DNA of 64,000 nt from Tyto alba (taxonomy: Eukaryota; Chordata; Aves; Strigiformes; Tytonidae), in assembly GCF_018691265.1 (NCBI RefSeq), contig NW_024881295.1:22248243-22312242 (forward strand), read 5' to 3'. This document shows positions 13,351-26,220 of this stretch, piece after piece. The translations under genes were made by a program, and so were the position numbers. Numbering within the stretch: the first letter of the stretch is position 1; each line of letters begins with the position of its first letter. The notes under the pieces are model-generated. The model ran no database searches and was not told the DNA's origin. It saw nothing but the letters and a program-made list of their open reading frames with translations.

Positions 13351-16300
13351 CGTTCCCGTGGCTGGCACATCCTCCTTCCCTGGGCACACAGAGGAGAATC
13401 GAAACCCCAAATACTTCTCTGTCCTAGCGTGCCTTTGCTGAGCTTCCAGCTGGCCTGCGCCTGAAATGCTAGCCCTGACTTTTTCAGCAACACAAGGGGG
13501 GAGAATTCAGGCTCTGGCCCGTCCCTCTGTCCTTTTAGTTTCACGTCAGGGTGGCAGCGCGGTAACTGACGCGGTGGGGTGGTGGAACAAGCCCTCCAAA
13601 AGCTGTGGTCCCCTGAAGGAGGCCTGTCCTGCCGGGAGGGCATTGCTGAGCTCTGGGCTGTGGGCTCCAATCGGTGGGGTTTTGGCGGTTTTTAAATTTT
13701 ATCTTATCCTAGAACTCTTAGGATGCCGAGACATGCTGATGTGCTCTCCGCTTCATAATCTGCACTGCTTGCTGTTACAAGCCTAATATGTTTGAGAATG
13801 GAAAAGTAGAAGTAGCTGATACTGTTAATTTATTTTGAACGAGGTACTTGCTGATACACAGAGGAACAGTTTAGATGCTCTCCTTGAAGAAATCAAGCTA
13901 GAGCAGTGTGAGGAACAGCCTGGTTACAGGTTGTTTGGGAAGTGAGGCTGTTTTACTGAAATTGTGAGCTCCAGGGAACTTGTGGTAAGTCCTGTAATAT
14001 TATCTGTACACAATAGGACTTTATTATTGTTGAAATTATCTTGTGATAAACATCTCACGATAAAATTCTTGATGTGCTCAAATTAATTTGTGAGATTCAA
14101 ATGAACAAATGCTATTTCATGTAAGCATGCTTTGACATGCTTTAATAGATTAGGATTTCTTATTTTTACTTGATTGAAACCAGACAAATAGCCACAAGTA
14201 TGAAATCTTGGAAGATAAAATCCTGAAAGTGTGCTATGCAACTACTTACAAAGTTTTGTTTTATGGTCAAGCTCTTCTTGAGGGACAAATAAATGAGGAA
14301 CGAAAGCAGCTACTACTATCAGGAAAGCGCGTTAGTGTTTTGACAGATAGATGTGGAGATCTTAATACACGAAGTTTGGGTTTTTTCCCTGATGTGTAAA
14401 TATGCACTTAATGTAATTAGAAACAATTGTGAAGTAGCAGGCAGGGAATTCAAATTCTTCAGTTAAGCAGATATTGCAAATGTGATTTGTTGACAGCTTG
14501 TCATGCTGCCGTTACAGCTGACCTCGAATTTTCTTTCTGAATGACTTTTCAAAGGAAAACCAACATAAAGAGAGGCATATTTGGCCGGAGAGTTCTCTGC
14601 CCCTGACTAGCAGCAGATGCTTAGAGAAAGAGCAGAAGAACAGGGCAAGTGCAGAGTGGTATTTCCTATAGAATAGCCCCCTAACATCTAACCGTCCATG
14701 GCTGACTTCCTGAGCTGGAGGTCGCATCCATGTTTTTCATTTTTAATAGCCCTTTTCTTCCAGTAGTTTGATTTAAATAGCATTTTGAACCCATTTGTAT
14801 TTTTGAAAACCATCAGGAGTCTTCACAAGCAAACTTTCATTTGCTTTGTTTGACGTTTTCAAATTTTCATTTTGGCATTGGCTGGAAAAAAGGTGAAATA
14901 CTTTTTCTTTGAGTTGTTTTACACGTATCGGAGATCATCGATCTGAAGTACTGATTCCAAATGTTCCGTTTCAAATTAGACAGATGGCAATTTGATGTAT
15001 ATTTTCTATACCAGGATGTTGCTCTACAGGAAATGGGGTATTAGGCAGCAACTTTTAGGTACTACATGGGAACTTGGAAGACTGAGAGAAACCTTCTGAA
15101 AAGACTATCAGCTTTTGACCATAGCTTACTACTCACCTGTTTACTTTTAGTGTTTCTCAGTGCTTTGAGATTTTAAGATAGACTGGCCTGTTTATAATTT
15201 TATTTCTATATTGCGACATCTGAGTGAAAGAGGTCAAACCAAAATTGCCGATATAACCTGAAATACATAAAAAAGTGACATTTTTTTTATATACTCTGCC
15301 CTGAAGAAAAGTTTTGCATACGAGTAATATCTTTAAAGTAAGCCATTTGGTAAGCCTCCCCCTCACCTGGCTAGCTTGCCTCTGCTAGTAATGAGAAAGT
15401 CCTAAGCATTTAACCCGCATTTTAGGACCTTAATTTGAAAATACAAATTAAAAACTCTTTCTCAGCCATAATGAGTGCTTGGAAGTGCCTTGAGTCCCTT
15501 GGAGCTGTGTTTCAACACCGAGGTTTCTCATGCACCTGCAATTCTTTTTCTAAGCATAGTCAGAACCACTTGGGTGCCAAAGTGCTTAGCATTTTTGAGA
15601 CCTAACTCATGTCCAACCTAGGAGACCTATGAATATGGTGTTTCGCGAGGAGACAGACCTCACAGGTACCTTTGGAACTGGCTGGTGGTTTAAGGTCTGG
15701 AGAAAATGTAACAGCAGCAAACACGTTCCTTCGAGTCACAGGAGAAGGCATTGGAACTGTGGCTCTTCAACACAGTCCCCACTGACGAGGGGAGCTGCCC
15801 AGAGTGCAAGAGAAAGGCTTTCATGCATTTGTCTGCTGGAAATCATTCCAAGGTGCTCATCTCCTCTCTGGGAAGTGACCTACCTAGCAACCTCAAGGTG
15901 ATCCTCGGGGAAGATGCACTCGCAGCCTTACATGTTGAAGCTACTCCACATTCTGTGCAGTCCTTGGCGTCCGTGGTAGAGAAGTCATTGAATCTCGGCA
16001 GTCATCTGGATCAGGGAGGCCAAGGTTTTGGATACTACTGCAAAATATTGCTCATGTATCTTTATCTAATGATAGTTTTATATAAACAGACCTTGGAGAC
16101 GAACTGGGATCGAAGCCCTTTTCACAAGGGGAATGAATGCTCTAAGTCCAGCCTCAGTTGACTCCCAAGTATTCCCTGCAAAGGACAGGAAGGTTTAGGA
16201 TTATCCCTCCCTGCACCTTCCCCTAGACTGTATTCCTGCTGTGATAGTTCTTTCCTCCTTCATTATTTTTATTTTATGAATTCTCTTCCCATCCTTATCG

Positions 16301-19300
16301 ACATGGAAGGAATTACAGCTTTTTTCCCCTATATGTGAATTCAGTTCCCTCAGTGACGATACGAAAGGGAGTTACCACCATGACTTCCTTCACTCAGTCC
16401 AAAGAAAGGGAGTAATTCCTGATCACAGCTGTAGTGGCCTCTCTTCTGGAACGCATTGTATTATGACATCCATGAGGAGGGAGGTGGCGAGGCCCTAGGG
16501 AGGTGGGGGACTCTTCCTGCACTGCTGTCACAGCAGCTTGGACAACCCTGTGCTTAGCTTTGGTGAATCCTCTTTTGAAGTATCTGACTGCATACCCAAG
16601 ACATTTGAGTCAGGATTATGACAAGGGTCAGCAGCCTAGAGGACAGGCAGTGGGAGCTTGGGTGGTTCTTACAATCTCTCTTGGTATTCTCCAGAATCTC
16701 CGAGGATGCTGCAGAGATGTCTCTGAATGAGCAGATTATGGGATATGATGTTCCTGTGTAGCAGAAAGTTCTAGCCCAAGTTCTTATGGACATTGTCTGC
16801 CATTCCTATGTACACCAGTGATTGAAAACATGGGAATATATTTGTAGCAAAAATTACCAGGGACTGTTTTTCTCCAAATTTTTGTTACAAACTGTAAAAG
16901 GAACCTTCTGGTTCTCAACCTTTCCTTTAGGAAAAGTGTGCATAAACAGAGAGGCTTTTAATAGTCTTATGACTCTATCCAGCATTAAAAAGTCCAGTTA
17001 TGTCAGCTGGAAAGTAGATTTAAACATTGTTTTTAAAAACTGATTCTCAGCACAGGAGAAACTGCATATGAAGCACAGTTCTCCAGTAGAACTGAATTTG
17101 TTTATAATACCAAAACTCCTAATTAATTAATAGTAAATACTTTTTTCTTTGGTTTGATTGTTTTGACCCCAAATATGCAAACTGACTGCCATATGCAAAC
17201 AGATGAAGGCGTGGACTTAATTTTGGTCTTGCTTACACCAACAAATGGAATGATGTGTGACTTGCATCAGTCTGGGTCAGACTGCAGGAGGCCATATGTG
17301 TTTATTTTAGCATTTATGAATGGTTATATTTACCTCATTGCAGTGACTCGCTTTGGTTTCTATTGACAAAACCATGACTTAAGAGAATGTTTGCGAAGAC
17401 AAGCACAGATGTTTCCAGGCTGCTTGCCACAGAAAGGAAAAAAAACCCCAGTATTTACTTGTAAACTGGTGTTGGCTGTGCCATTTTTCCAGTGAGTAAT
17501 GATGAACAGTAGCCACCAGTCAGTTACTGGAGACCCCAACTTGACAACAAAAAAATGGGCTTGGAGATGCCTTTTTGTATAGTCTGATCTACACAGTAGA
17601 GTGGAAGACAATTGCTATAATCACTGAAATCAATTCTACCTTGTAACACTCTTTTGAAGTATCTTAATGACCAAGGAGAATGTAAAAGCTTAATGAAATA
17701 GATAATGCATGGATATTTTCTCCCCTTCTGTGCAAGCACATTGGTTTCAAATTAAGCTAAAAACTTTTACTAGACATTTTATGAAATTGCAAAGCAACAT
17801 AAACTCTCTGGAGTTTGGTGATTTTCTTTTTCCCCTCTGCAGCCATAAGAACACCTCCTAAAACATAGATACTAAAATCAAACTTGTTTTAAATGGACTT
17901 TTATAGAGGGGAAAAATGTGTAATAGGCTATCATCAGGGTTAATGATGATCTGGGAAGGTTGTTGGGAAAGTGCTTGTGAAGAAATGTCTGTGCACATAG
18001 TTTTAATGGGCAAGGAAGGACTGAGTTCACTCACCCAGGAGCAGCAGGGTGGGCTGTGCGGCATCCGAGCCTTTGGGTATGGAGTTTTGGAAAGGCAAAC
18101 GAAGAGTGAGCCTGCTCTGGGAGAGACACCGCCTATATGTAGTGATTACCTCTGGTGATGTTTGGGTGGGAGCCCCCTCCCAGTCAGAGCAGGGGGGTGA
18201 GAGGGACCCAGTGGTCTCCCACACTGGGGCACGGCGCTCAGTGGGCAGCGGTAGCCCTTGCCCTCCGCCACAGCTGTCATCTTTGGGTAAGGAGCTGAGT
18301 CTTGCTCCAATGCCATTGTGATGTGTGAAGGAAAAAGTGACACACGTTTTGAAGAGATGTGGCTATAACATCTGTGTAAGCAAGAGCCTGCTATATGGAA
18401 ATGATAATGAACTACAGGGTATGTGACATAAACAAACTCTGTTTTGTTCTGAAAAACACGCAACACAGTGCTCTCCTGGTTCAGGCAGAAGCCACTACAC
18501 AATGTGTTTTTAAATGTCATGAATGCAGGGAGAGCTGAACATGACTTTTCCTCTTACAAAACACCAAGCAAGTCTGAAGGGATATACTGTATCAGTTTAC
18601 CAACAGGGAATTTTAAAACTAACAACTTTAAAAACTAATGGAGGCATCTTCGGCTTTCCCACTTTCATGATCCCCTGACTGCAGGCTTGGTAAGGTGTTA
18701 TTCCTGGAGATACCTCAGGTCCTTTTTTTTTTTCCTGTTACTTTTTTTGATAGGAAATATTGTGTTGATCTGTAAGTGTTATGCCACTGCCACTGACTGG
18801 ATGAAATACCATATGAGCAGTTCATGGGCTTACTGGTTCCATCTGCTGGCTGAACTGGTGGTGATGACCGGTCGGTCAAGTGGGGTTAAACAAGTGCTCT
18901 TATGAAAAGATTTTACAAATAATTCCTGTCTGAGGTATGGGCAGAGAGTCGTGTCTTCATGCTACAATCTTTCTCTCTGTTTTTTCATTAAATTTAATTT
19001 CATTAAATTCAATTTAAAAATGCGATTTCTTAAGCAGGATGGCACTCACAAGTACGTTTTTAGCAAGAGAAGGACAGCAACAGCAACCCTCTCTGAAAAT
19101 AAGATGATGAACAAATTAACACACTGATGTGTCAGTGCTGCTGCCCGCTCATCACTTCTGAGGCTCACCCAGGGAGAGAAAGCCTAGACCCATTCCCCCT
19201 AGAGCTACCACAGATACTTCAGAGCATGCGCGAGGGCTAGAAGGCTGAGAACTTACATGAGGGCAAATGGTGTTTGCTAGGTATGACTCATGCCAGCACC

Positions 19301-21689
19301 AGTGTTGGAGTTACTGTTAGGATTTGGGGTGCTCTAGAGCTTAGTTCCGTGTTTGAATCTCATCAAGCTTTCAGAACTGAGGGTTGGCTTGGTAAATCTT
19401 TTTCATTGGTTTTGTTAGCACTAGGCTATGATTAAGTCTAAGTTTAAGACAACAAAGTATCTCACATCCTGTTTTATAGAGTTTAATTTCTTGCTGCGTT
19501 GTCAAAGCACGTGGAGTAGATCGACAGCTGGTTCTGTGGAGGTGGATGGTTTGTATTGCAGGTTTCAGTGCTAGTAGGTTTTTAAAGGTCTTTAGAGGTG
19601 CCCTTTAGGTTCTTTGAAGATTCGCCTATTCAGGATATTTTAAAAGTGCATGGCTGCATTAACTTTCTTCTACTGGTTGCAAACCTTCATCCCTCATTTT
19701 TCTACCAAAGGAAAAAGAGAAGATTTCTGAGGGAACATTGTGGTGCTGCCTTCCTCCTGCTCCAGACAGTCATTACTGGCTGCCAGCAGTTCAGTCTAGC
19801 CTGTTAGCGACACACTCAGAAAAGGAGCAAATGATTTATGAATCACACCAGGCTACAGTTACATTCCAGAATAAAACAGGGACAGGGTATCAGTGCCTGA
19901 GTAGGTCCTACAGATGCCCATATTAACAGGCCTCTTAGCGTGGTTTTGTCCTGTATGGGTTACTTGTCCTGCAGGCACGGTCTGAGCACAGTTCAGGAGG
20001 TGAACGTGCACCGTGGCCATAAGCAGTTTGGACATGGCCATCCTCTTTGGGAGAGTGGTTTAACCTCAGGGACAGGAGGTGTTCTGTACCACTTGGCCTC
20101 GGAGCCAGAGAAGAGTTGCTTGCCTGAATTATTTAGCAATACACAGCAAGCCAAATTGACTCAGGGACAAACAAGCCAATAACTGGGTCTGACGGTCAGC
20201 CTAAGGAGTTGCTTAATGGGGAGGGAATTCTTGCATCAACTGGAAAGATGCTGCTCATCTGCAAACATTATTTTGTTTTCTGTTTTAAAAGCACTGGTGT
20301 TTTAAAAGGATTTGTTTGGAAGCGAATCCCTACAATTTTCTTTGTTGTTTCTGCTGGCCATGTCTGTGACTGTGGGAACTCAGTGACACTTGCAGGTATG
20401 CTGCAGCCGATTACCATGCTGGCAGTAGTTTTCATGCAGCATTACAGTACTGCAGTCAGAAATGGTTGATTACACAGGAGAAGGAAGCGCAGAGCTGTTG
20501 TTGAGTATTTAGATAATGCTGGATGGAATATAAGTCTGAATGCAGTTGACTTAAAAGCAACCTCTTTCCCCGCCTAAAAACCCAAATCCCACATCTGAAA
20601 GTATTACACCTGCCTCCCATGGTAATTTTTTAGTGATTTTTTTTTATAGGCTCTAGAATTCTGAGATACAGCTGGTACTTCGTCCATCGGAGAGAGGTTG
20701 CACTTCATCTTTCACTAAGATACTTCAGGCTCATTCTCATACCAAATCCATTTTCATTCCTGCTAGATGAACCTGTAACATAGGTTATGCAATTAGGAGG
20801 AAAGTGTTTGCAGAAACGATAAGGAAAACCTGATAAATGAAATCCACTATGCACTGTCAGTCATGCTGATGCTATTCCAATAAACACAAGCATGGTTTTG
20901 TGTACTCAGTTTAAAGAGACAGAGTAAAATAATTTATGGCCAAAATTGTCTTTCCTTCCTTGCAGTGTTTATATGTATATAATACTACACACACCAAAAA
21001 TATATTAAGGGAGCATTACTGACATAAAGTAGAGCTCTAAAAACGCAATGCTATGGTTAGTGTCGTAGCTATAGCATTACAGTTAACAGGCTTTTTGTTC
21101 AGTAACTGGGCCCCTCTCTGTGGATGCTCTATATACAGTCTTTATACAATTAGGAGCATTTTTTAGGGTGAATGTTTGGTTTTAGGAAGGGGTTTTGCTT
21201 TCAAGGCAAATGCAGTCACATTTATATCACATCTGTTATTATCTAAGTGGAGCCTTGTCTTCCAAAGGAGATTTGTCTTATAGAGTGCACAGATTGGGCA
21301 GCCTTCAATTTAGGAGTAGATGCAAAATACTTTTCCAAGTGCTGCCCTATAATTTTTTTTCCATTTTATTTTTTTTTCTGTACTCTCTACAAACCTTGCC
21401 TAGAAGACAAAATCAGTCATTTCCTTGTGGGAATAGTTATTCTGCTCTTTCACTGTAGTTTCTGAGTGCCTCAGAAATGTTAACGTATCATTAGCAGTTC
21501 CGAGGAGGTGATGTGATATCTCCACTTTATAAAACAGGAGCGAAGGCTGGTAGTTGAAGCACAGGTCTGGGAGCGTTTGCTAATTTGGGGGTCCCGTTCA
21601 ATGACCCGATTTCTTGGACTAATGCATTTTGTGTGGTCAAGGCACATTCCCTGTTGTTGATTTCAGTGGCATCAGTGACTGCTCAGGAG

Positions 21690-21836
21690 CCCCCTCCCTG
21701 GGAGGGTTCCAAGGCCAGGTTGGACGGGGCTGGGAGCCCCCTGGGCTGGGGGAAGGGGGCCCTGCCCGGGGCAGGGGGGTGGCACTGGGTGATCTTTAAA
21801 GTCCCTTCCAACCCAAACCAGTCTGTGATTCTCTGC
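21690..21836 (+). repeat. CR1 LINE 3' end, fairly well preserved
   Basis: The segment contains GGTTCCAAGGCCAGGTTGGA, CGGGGCTGGGAGCCCCCTGG, CCCTGCCCGGGGCAGGGGGG, TGGCACTGGGTGATCTTTAA and AGTCCCTTCCAACCCAAACC, then AGTCTGTGATTCTCTG. This is the CR1 3' untranslated end almost base for base (TTCAAGGCCAGGTTGGATGGGG through AACCCAAACCATTCTATGATTCT). It is the least decayed CR1 copy in the window, and the body is truncated at the 5' side. Confidence 0.9.
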
Positions 21837-22539
21837 AATCTGGGTCTCAGGGCTTGAAACTGAAGACCAAAGATATAGGGAATACTTTTTTGGTGACCAA
21901 CGGAGTTGAGATTTAGTGTAAAGGGCTTCCCTAGCAGCACAGAAGACCTGCTGGAGCAGAGGCTAGCGTACAGTACTTTCTCCAAGGATGATGCTCGTTT
22001 CCAGTTGCTGGGAGCCTCTTTCTCCCGATTCTACCGTGTCTGTGTTGAGTATCTGTAACAAATGAGGCAGCGCTCCAGTGAGTGATTATCTCTCTAGCTG
22101 CACTTCTGATCCTCAGAGCAGATAAATACTGATAAGTTAGAAAACAGGTAATTTATTTAAAGAGGATACTCAGAGAAAACGGTCCAAACTACTGCAGCTT
22201 TGACAGTCTGTCCCAAGTTTTCCTTGTTATTGCATGAAATAGGATAGTCTGTGTATACATTAAAAATGTGCCCATACTTTATCTTACAGTAGTCATCTGA
22301 TAAGAGTACCTCAGTCAGTCTCTTCCTTCAGCTTAATATCCTGTTACGTACTCTTCTACTTGAAAACAGCTCATCTTTGCTCAAAACTGGTCTGTAGTGT
22401 CAGCTCAGTGACATTAGTTTACTACACTGGCTGGTGTTGCTTAGAATGTAAAACTATCCCATTAGCCTGTTTGCAATATAAAATGGGCTTCTGCATTTTA
22501 CAAGCTTATGCAGTGTAGCAAGATTCTGGCAAGTGTAAA

Positions 22540-24095
22540 GGAAAAAGGTGTTAAGGAGAGCTGGCAGCTCCTTAAAGAACAGATATTAAGTGCAAACTGT
22601 TCCAATAAGGAGGAAAGTTAAGGAAGTGCGGTAGAAGACCAGTGTGGCTAGATTGTCAGCTCTTCATGGGCCGTGAAGAGAAGATTTTATACAAAGTGGG
22701 AAGTAGGTCAGATTTCCAAGAAGAAGGATAAATAAATAGTGTGTAGGGGCGATAACATCAGAAGTCTTGAGGCAGAAAATGAAATTAAAGTATCCAGGTG
22801 TGTTACAGGTGGTAAGAACTCATTTTTCATGTGCATTAGTAATGAATGAAATACTGAAAGAAAATGGTAGGGTGTGAAAGGGATCGACAGGTGGCACTGG
22901 GAAGGCCAAAGTGCATTTGGGTCTTTCCCAGTAAAGTGGATACTGCTGCTACTGAAAACACGGGCATGGTACTGCCACTGCTACCCTGGGAAGGTAGGCA
23001 GGGGCCTGGCTGCCAGAAGATTTCCCATATGCAAATTAGTGTCTCTGTACAGCTTGATACCCACAGAAGTGTACACCTTCCACCCCCACCCGCCAATTTA
23101 AGGATGGTTTGTCTGAAGGCCATTGCTGTACAATACCTGAAATACTGAATGAGGATGACTTGGGAAGTGTTTGGGAACAGACCACTGTCAGAAGGGAGGC
23201 ATGAGCTGGGAGGATGCCAGAGGTGGCTTCTCTGCATATGCTGTTCTGTACTTTTGTTAATGGGTTAGGTGGTGTCACTGAGTGCGGTAACAGTTTATAG
23301 AAAAGGCACTAAGCTGTGGTAAGGACAAAAGACACTATGAAAGGAAGGGCTACAATTCAAAGTGATCTTGATCAGTTGGAGAAGTAATCATAAAAAGAGT
23401 GGTCACAGTTAAACAAGGACATGTTCTGTATATGACTCTTAGGAGTAACCAACTTTAACGATAAAGGCTGTGGAATAAATTTATAGGGAATAATTATTCA
23501 GAAAAAATTCCAAGAGATGCAGGGAACCACAAACCAGTACATGAACTGACATTGTCATGCTGTGGTATGTAGTATTCCTGGGATGAATAGGGAGGAATAT
23601 AGCCTGCAGAATGTATGAAAAAAAATTAAAATCCTTCCTTGCCTGGAGTACTGTGCCAAGTCACAGGCACTGTACCTTGAGAAAGATGTAAATCAACACG
23701 ACTGTGCAAAGGGACAGCAACAAGACTGAACAAACAGTCCCCGATAACATAACTGATAAGTATGTGTTGAGTGAATTGGTGTTATTTGGGGTAGATGGCA
23801 GCAAAATGATTAGTGGTTATTACAGCCTTCTGTATATATGGGCTGCTGCAAAGAGAGAGAGAATAACCTGTTTTCTATGACTGTGATAGCACAAAGACTA
23901 AAGACAGTAAGTTCCAGCAGGAGAGATGGTGCTACCATGGTAAGAGTAGTCCAAGCACTGGAGGAGTTTGCATGGGGAGTTTATTGAATCTCCATTGCTG
24001 GAGGCCTTCAAGAACAAGTTAGAAAACATCCTCTGGCAATAGTATGAGTTGTAGGTGATTTTGCTGTGGGTCTGGACATCTCATGACCCCTCTTT
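22540..24095 (+). repeat. Degraded CR1 LINE fragment, + strand
   Basis: Successive blocks follow the CR1 order. CTGGCAGCTCCTTAAAGAAC and a GTAGAAGACCAGTGTGGCTA part lie near 22.56-22.65 kb. AGAAAGATGTAAATCAACAC comes near 23.68 kb, then a GAATAACCTGTTTTCTATGA part near 23.86 kb. TGAATCTCCATTGCTGGAGG and CCTTCAAGAACAAGTTAGAA lie near 23.99-24.02 kb. The blocks after 23.64 kb are the most convincing. The part at 22.85-23.5 kb may hold unrelated insertion or heavy decay. The reverse transcriptase frame is destroyed. Confidence 0.7.
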
Positions 24096-24825
24096 CAGGG
24101 GAAATTGTGTTGTTTTCTGACATGCTTCCTCTTTCATCTTTTTTTATCCTTTTACTCCTTGGTGAATATCACTATTATCTGAATAAGGATTTCTTAGTTG
24201 GTGAGGGGGATTATGATTTAACAAATCCATAGCAGTCATCTTGGTACAGAACTTTACGGGGCAGTGCTTTAAACTACTGTTTGACCAGCTGCTTGAAGCC
24301 TGTAAGAGCCCCAGGCCACAACTTCTCAGTGAGAGTGTTCCTTATAGACAGAGTAAGGACTGGGACTTGCTTTCTAATCAGCATATTTTCTGAAGACTTT
24401 TCAAATGCACGTAACAGTCTGACATACCAGCTGTCACCAGGAATCGTGTCCCCCACCGACACCCGCGTGCGCTGCGTTGGCACTCGTGTCACAGGGAGAG
24501 GGAGCGTTGACAGGTCCTCTGCTAGTCACCTTAGAGAGGGAGGAAAGAAGCCAGGGTTCAGCAAAGGAGAACTGGCAGTCGCAGGAGAACACCAGGAACA
24601 GCAGAACAACAGTCTGAGCAAGGCGTTACTGGACTGGCCTGGGGCTTTGACAAATTTTCTCCAGCCTCATCTGTGTCCAGATCGGCGTTTGGGACTGATT
24701 CAAACCTCTGTTGTTGTGGGGCAGCCGTGCAATGCCGTTCATGGCCAGTCTTTCCAAGTTCCAGAGTCTAGAGTAGCTCTAGTTGCATTTGTGTTGAAAC
24801 TGAATCATGTTTTCTTTTGACTTAG

Positions 24826-24942
24826 AAGCCGAACTTGATTTCCAAGCCAATGCTTGACAGCATCCTTTGTCTTCGTGATGACAGATGGAAGTATGTCCGG
24901 AGCCTCCTGACCCCAGCCTTCAGCGATACCAAACTGAAAGAG
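24826..24942 (+). CDS. TBXAS1: TBXAS1 coding exon (C-helix region), 117 bp, phase 0-0
   Basis: The exon follows an acceptor ending TTGACTTAG and is followed by the donor GTAAGG. It encodes 39 residues starting KPNLISKPMLDSI. The recalled human exon also has 39 residues, starting ASGLEFKSVADSV. The stretch CLRDDRWKYVRSLL contains the P450 C-helix WxxxR pattern, whose Trp and Arg contact a heme propionate. It is followed by TPAFSDTKLKE, matching human SAFSPEKLNE. I chose the start because it gives phase 0 and exactly the human exon length. A second AG two codons in is possible but would shorten the exon. Nothing is broken here. Confidence 0.93.
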
Positions 24943-25839
24943 GTAAGGTGTAGGCAGTGCTGCTTTCGTAATTTAGAAGACATCATCATTTTCCTTTGTG
25001 CAGGCATCTACTTTATATAGGTCCATATTAAGAATAGGTAAAAGCTGCTACTTTGTGCCAGTTCATTTAGACCTGAAGAGCACGTGCAGTAGAGCATATG
25101 TACGGTGTGGTCCAGGTCACAGACTGGTGAAAATCGGAACAGCTCATCTGAGGATATGATCCGCTGTCTTTCTCTGTATAAGCCAGTTTGTCCATTAAAG
25201 TGTAGTAAACTCAAAAAGGACCCTTATACCTTCCTCCCACCACCCTGTTAGGCGTAAGCTAAAGTACAGGAAAGGTTATTACTCCCAGTTGGAACATAGC
25301 TTTTTGTGATTTGCAGAGTCAGCAGCTCTCATGTTAACTCGGGAACTGCTGTCAGTCTATTTTCATTTCTCCATCTCCTTCCCCCCCCCTTCCTCCTTTT
25401 ATTCTTTAATCCTTTCATATAATAAAATAAGTCACTGGAACAGAATGTCATTGCCAGATAAATACCTCCAACTGAAAATAAATGTCTCCGTGCTGACCTG
25501 CTGCTAATTTCCTATAAATGTCTCAGCATTTATTTAGCCATGGGAACCCATTACCCAGTAACAAAGTCCTATTCCAGTGGCACGATATCTCTTAATTAAA
25601 TGCAGATAAATGATTGACTGGATAAAGTCTTCTTTTAAGGAAAAAAAAAAAAAAAAAAAAAAACAACAAAAAACCACCTCTTCCTTTATGTATTTTATTC
25701 TGAAAGGGACTCATGCCGCACTCCGGTGCCCAGTCCTGGGTTGTAAAATTTTCCACTGGGCAGACGCTTGTGTTGTTTTGACATGCCGCTGTCGAAATCC
25801 ACAGTAACATCTAAATGTGTCTGGCTCTCCCAGCTCTAT

Positions 25840-26220
25840 AGACAGCGGTCGCTTAGCAACGCCGGCTGTCACCTCCTTATTATGGTAAATTCTAATTGGC
25901 TGCCAGCCTGGCAGAGATGCTGATTAATCACGACTGACAATGCCATTGGTTATGCGTCCCGACATTTGCTCTGTCACCAGCTCCATCACAAAATTTTAGC
26001 AAGGCGAGGATGCTTAAATATGCAAGCGATTAGTTGCTCATGGTGTGGTGGGGAGAGGAGAGTTTTGCATTTTCCTAGCGGAAATTAATCTGCCTTACTG
26101 CAGGTCATCGGCTCTTTGCTGGCGGACTAACAAAAGATAAAGCTGCATTCCCCTCAATTTGCAGAGAGCAACCTCTGCCGGTACCAGCCAGGCAGATTTG
26201 ACTGAGGAGAGCGGTGAGGG
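25840..26220. promoter_or_regulatory. Possible regulatory block: RFX-like X-box, NFI-like palindrome, two CCAAT boxes
   Basis: At 25848-25860 GTCGCTTAGCAAC is an imperfect inverted repeat of the RFX X-box type. At 25900-25914 CTGCCAGCCTGGCAG is a perfect inverted repeat with a one-base centre. It overlaps TTGGC and so resembles an NFI site. Inverted CCAAT boxes (ATTGG) lie at 25895-25899 and 25945-25949, and a TTAATCA homeodomain-like core lies between them. Such a cluster suits a promoter or enhancer in the first recognised intron. No conservation test was possible. Confidence 0.35.

Larger units (their letters stand above)
1..24825 (+). other. TBXAS1: Upstream TBXAS1 intronic sequence; no coding exon recognised
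   Basis: This stretch precedes the first recognised exon. Because that exon is internal, with a phase-0 acceptor matching about residue 112 of the human protein, the region should be intron of the same gene, possibly with earlier exons. I looked for the preceding exon, which should end near a Phe-Thr-Asn-Arg motif just before a donor. I checked donor-like sites at about 2248, 9621, 13985, 20396 and 22150, and none followed a suitable open frame. The contents I can support are the MIR-like and CR1 relics listed separately, a GC-rich patch around 13.1-13.35 kb, long T tracts at 6083-6100, 8597-8625 and 10037-10063, and A/C-rich low-complexity stretches near 2820-2875 and 7821-7860. Open frames of 60-213 codons are scattered on both strands, but they resemble no known protein and look like chance. 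Confidence 0.6.

Noticed and set aside
12800..13670. 213- and 196-codon open frames as genes
   Set aside because: Opposite-strand overlapping frames across a GC-rich patch, with no known domain and no supported splice structure.
15751..16161. 136-codon open frame with a CPECKRK start
   Set aside because: It resembles no known domain. One Cys pair is not a zinc finger, and the flanks have no gene structure.
22130..22155. AAACAGGTAAT as the end of a Thr-Asn-Arg exon
   Set aside because: Stops TGA and TAA lie just upstream in the required frame.
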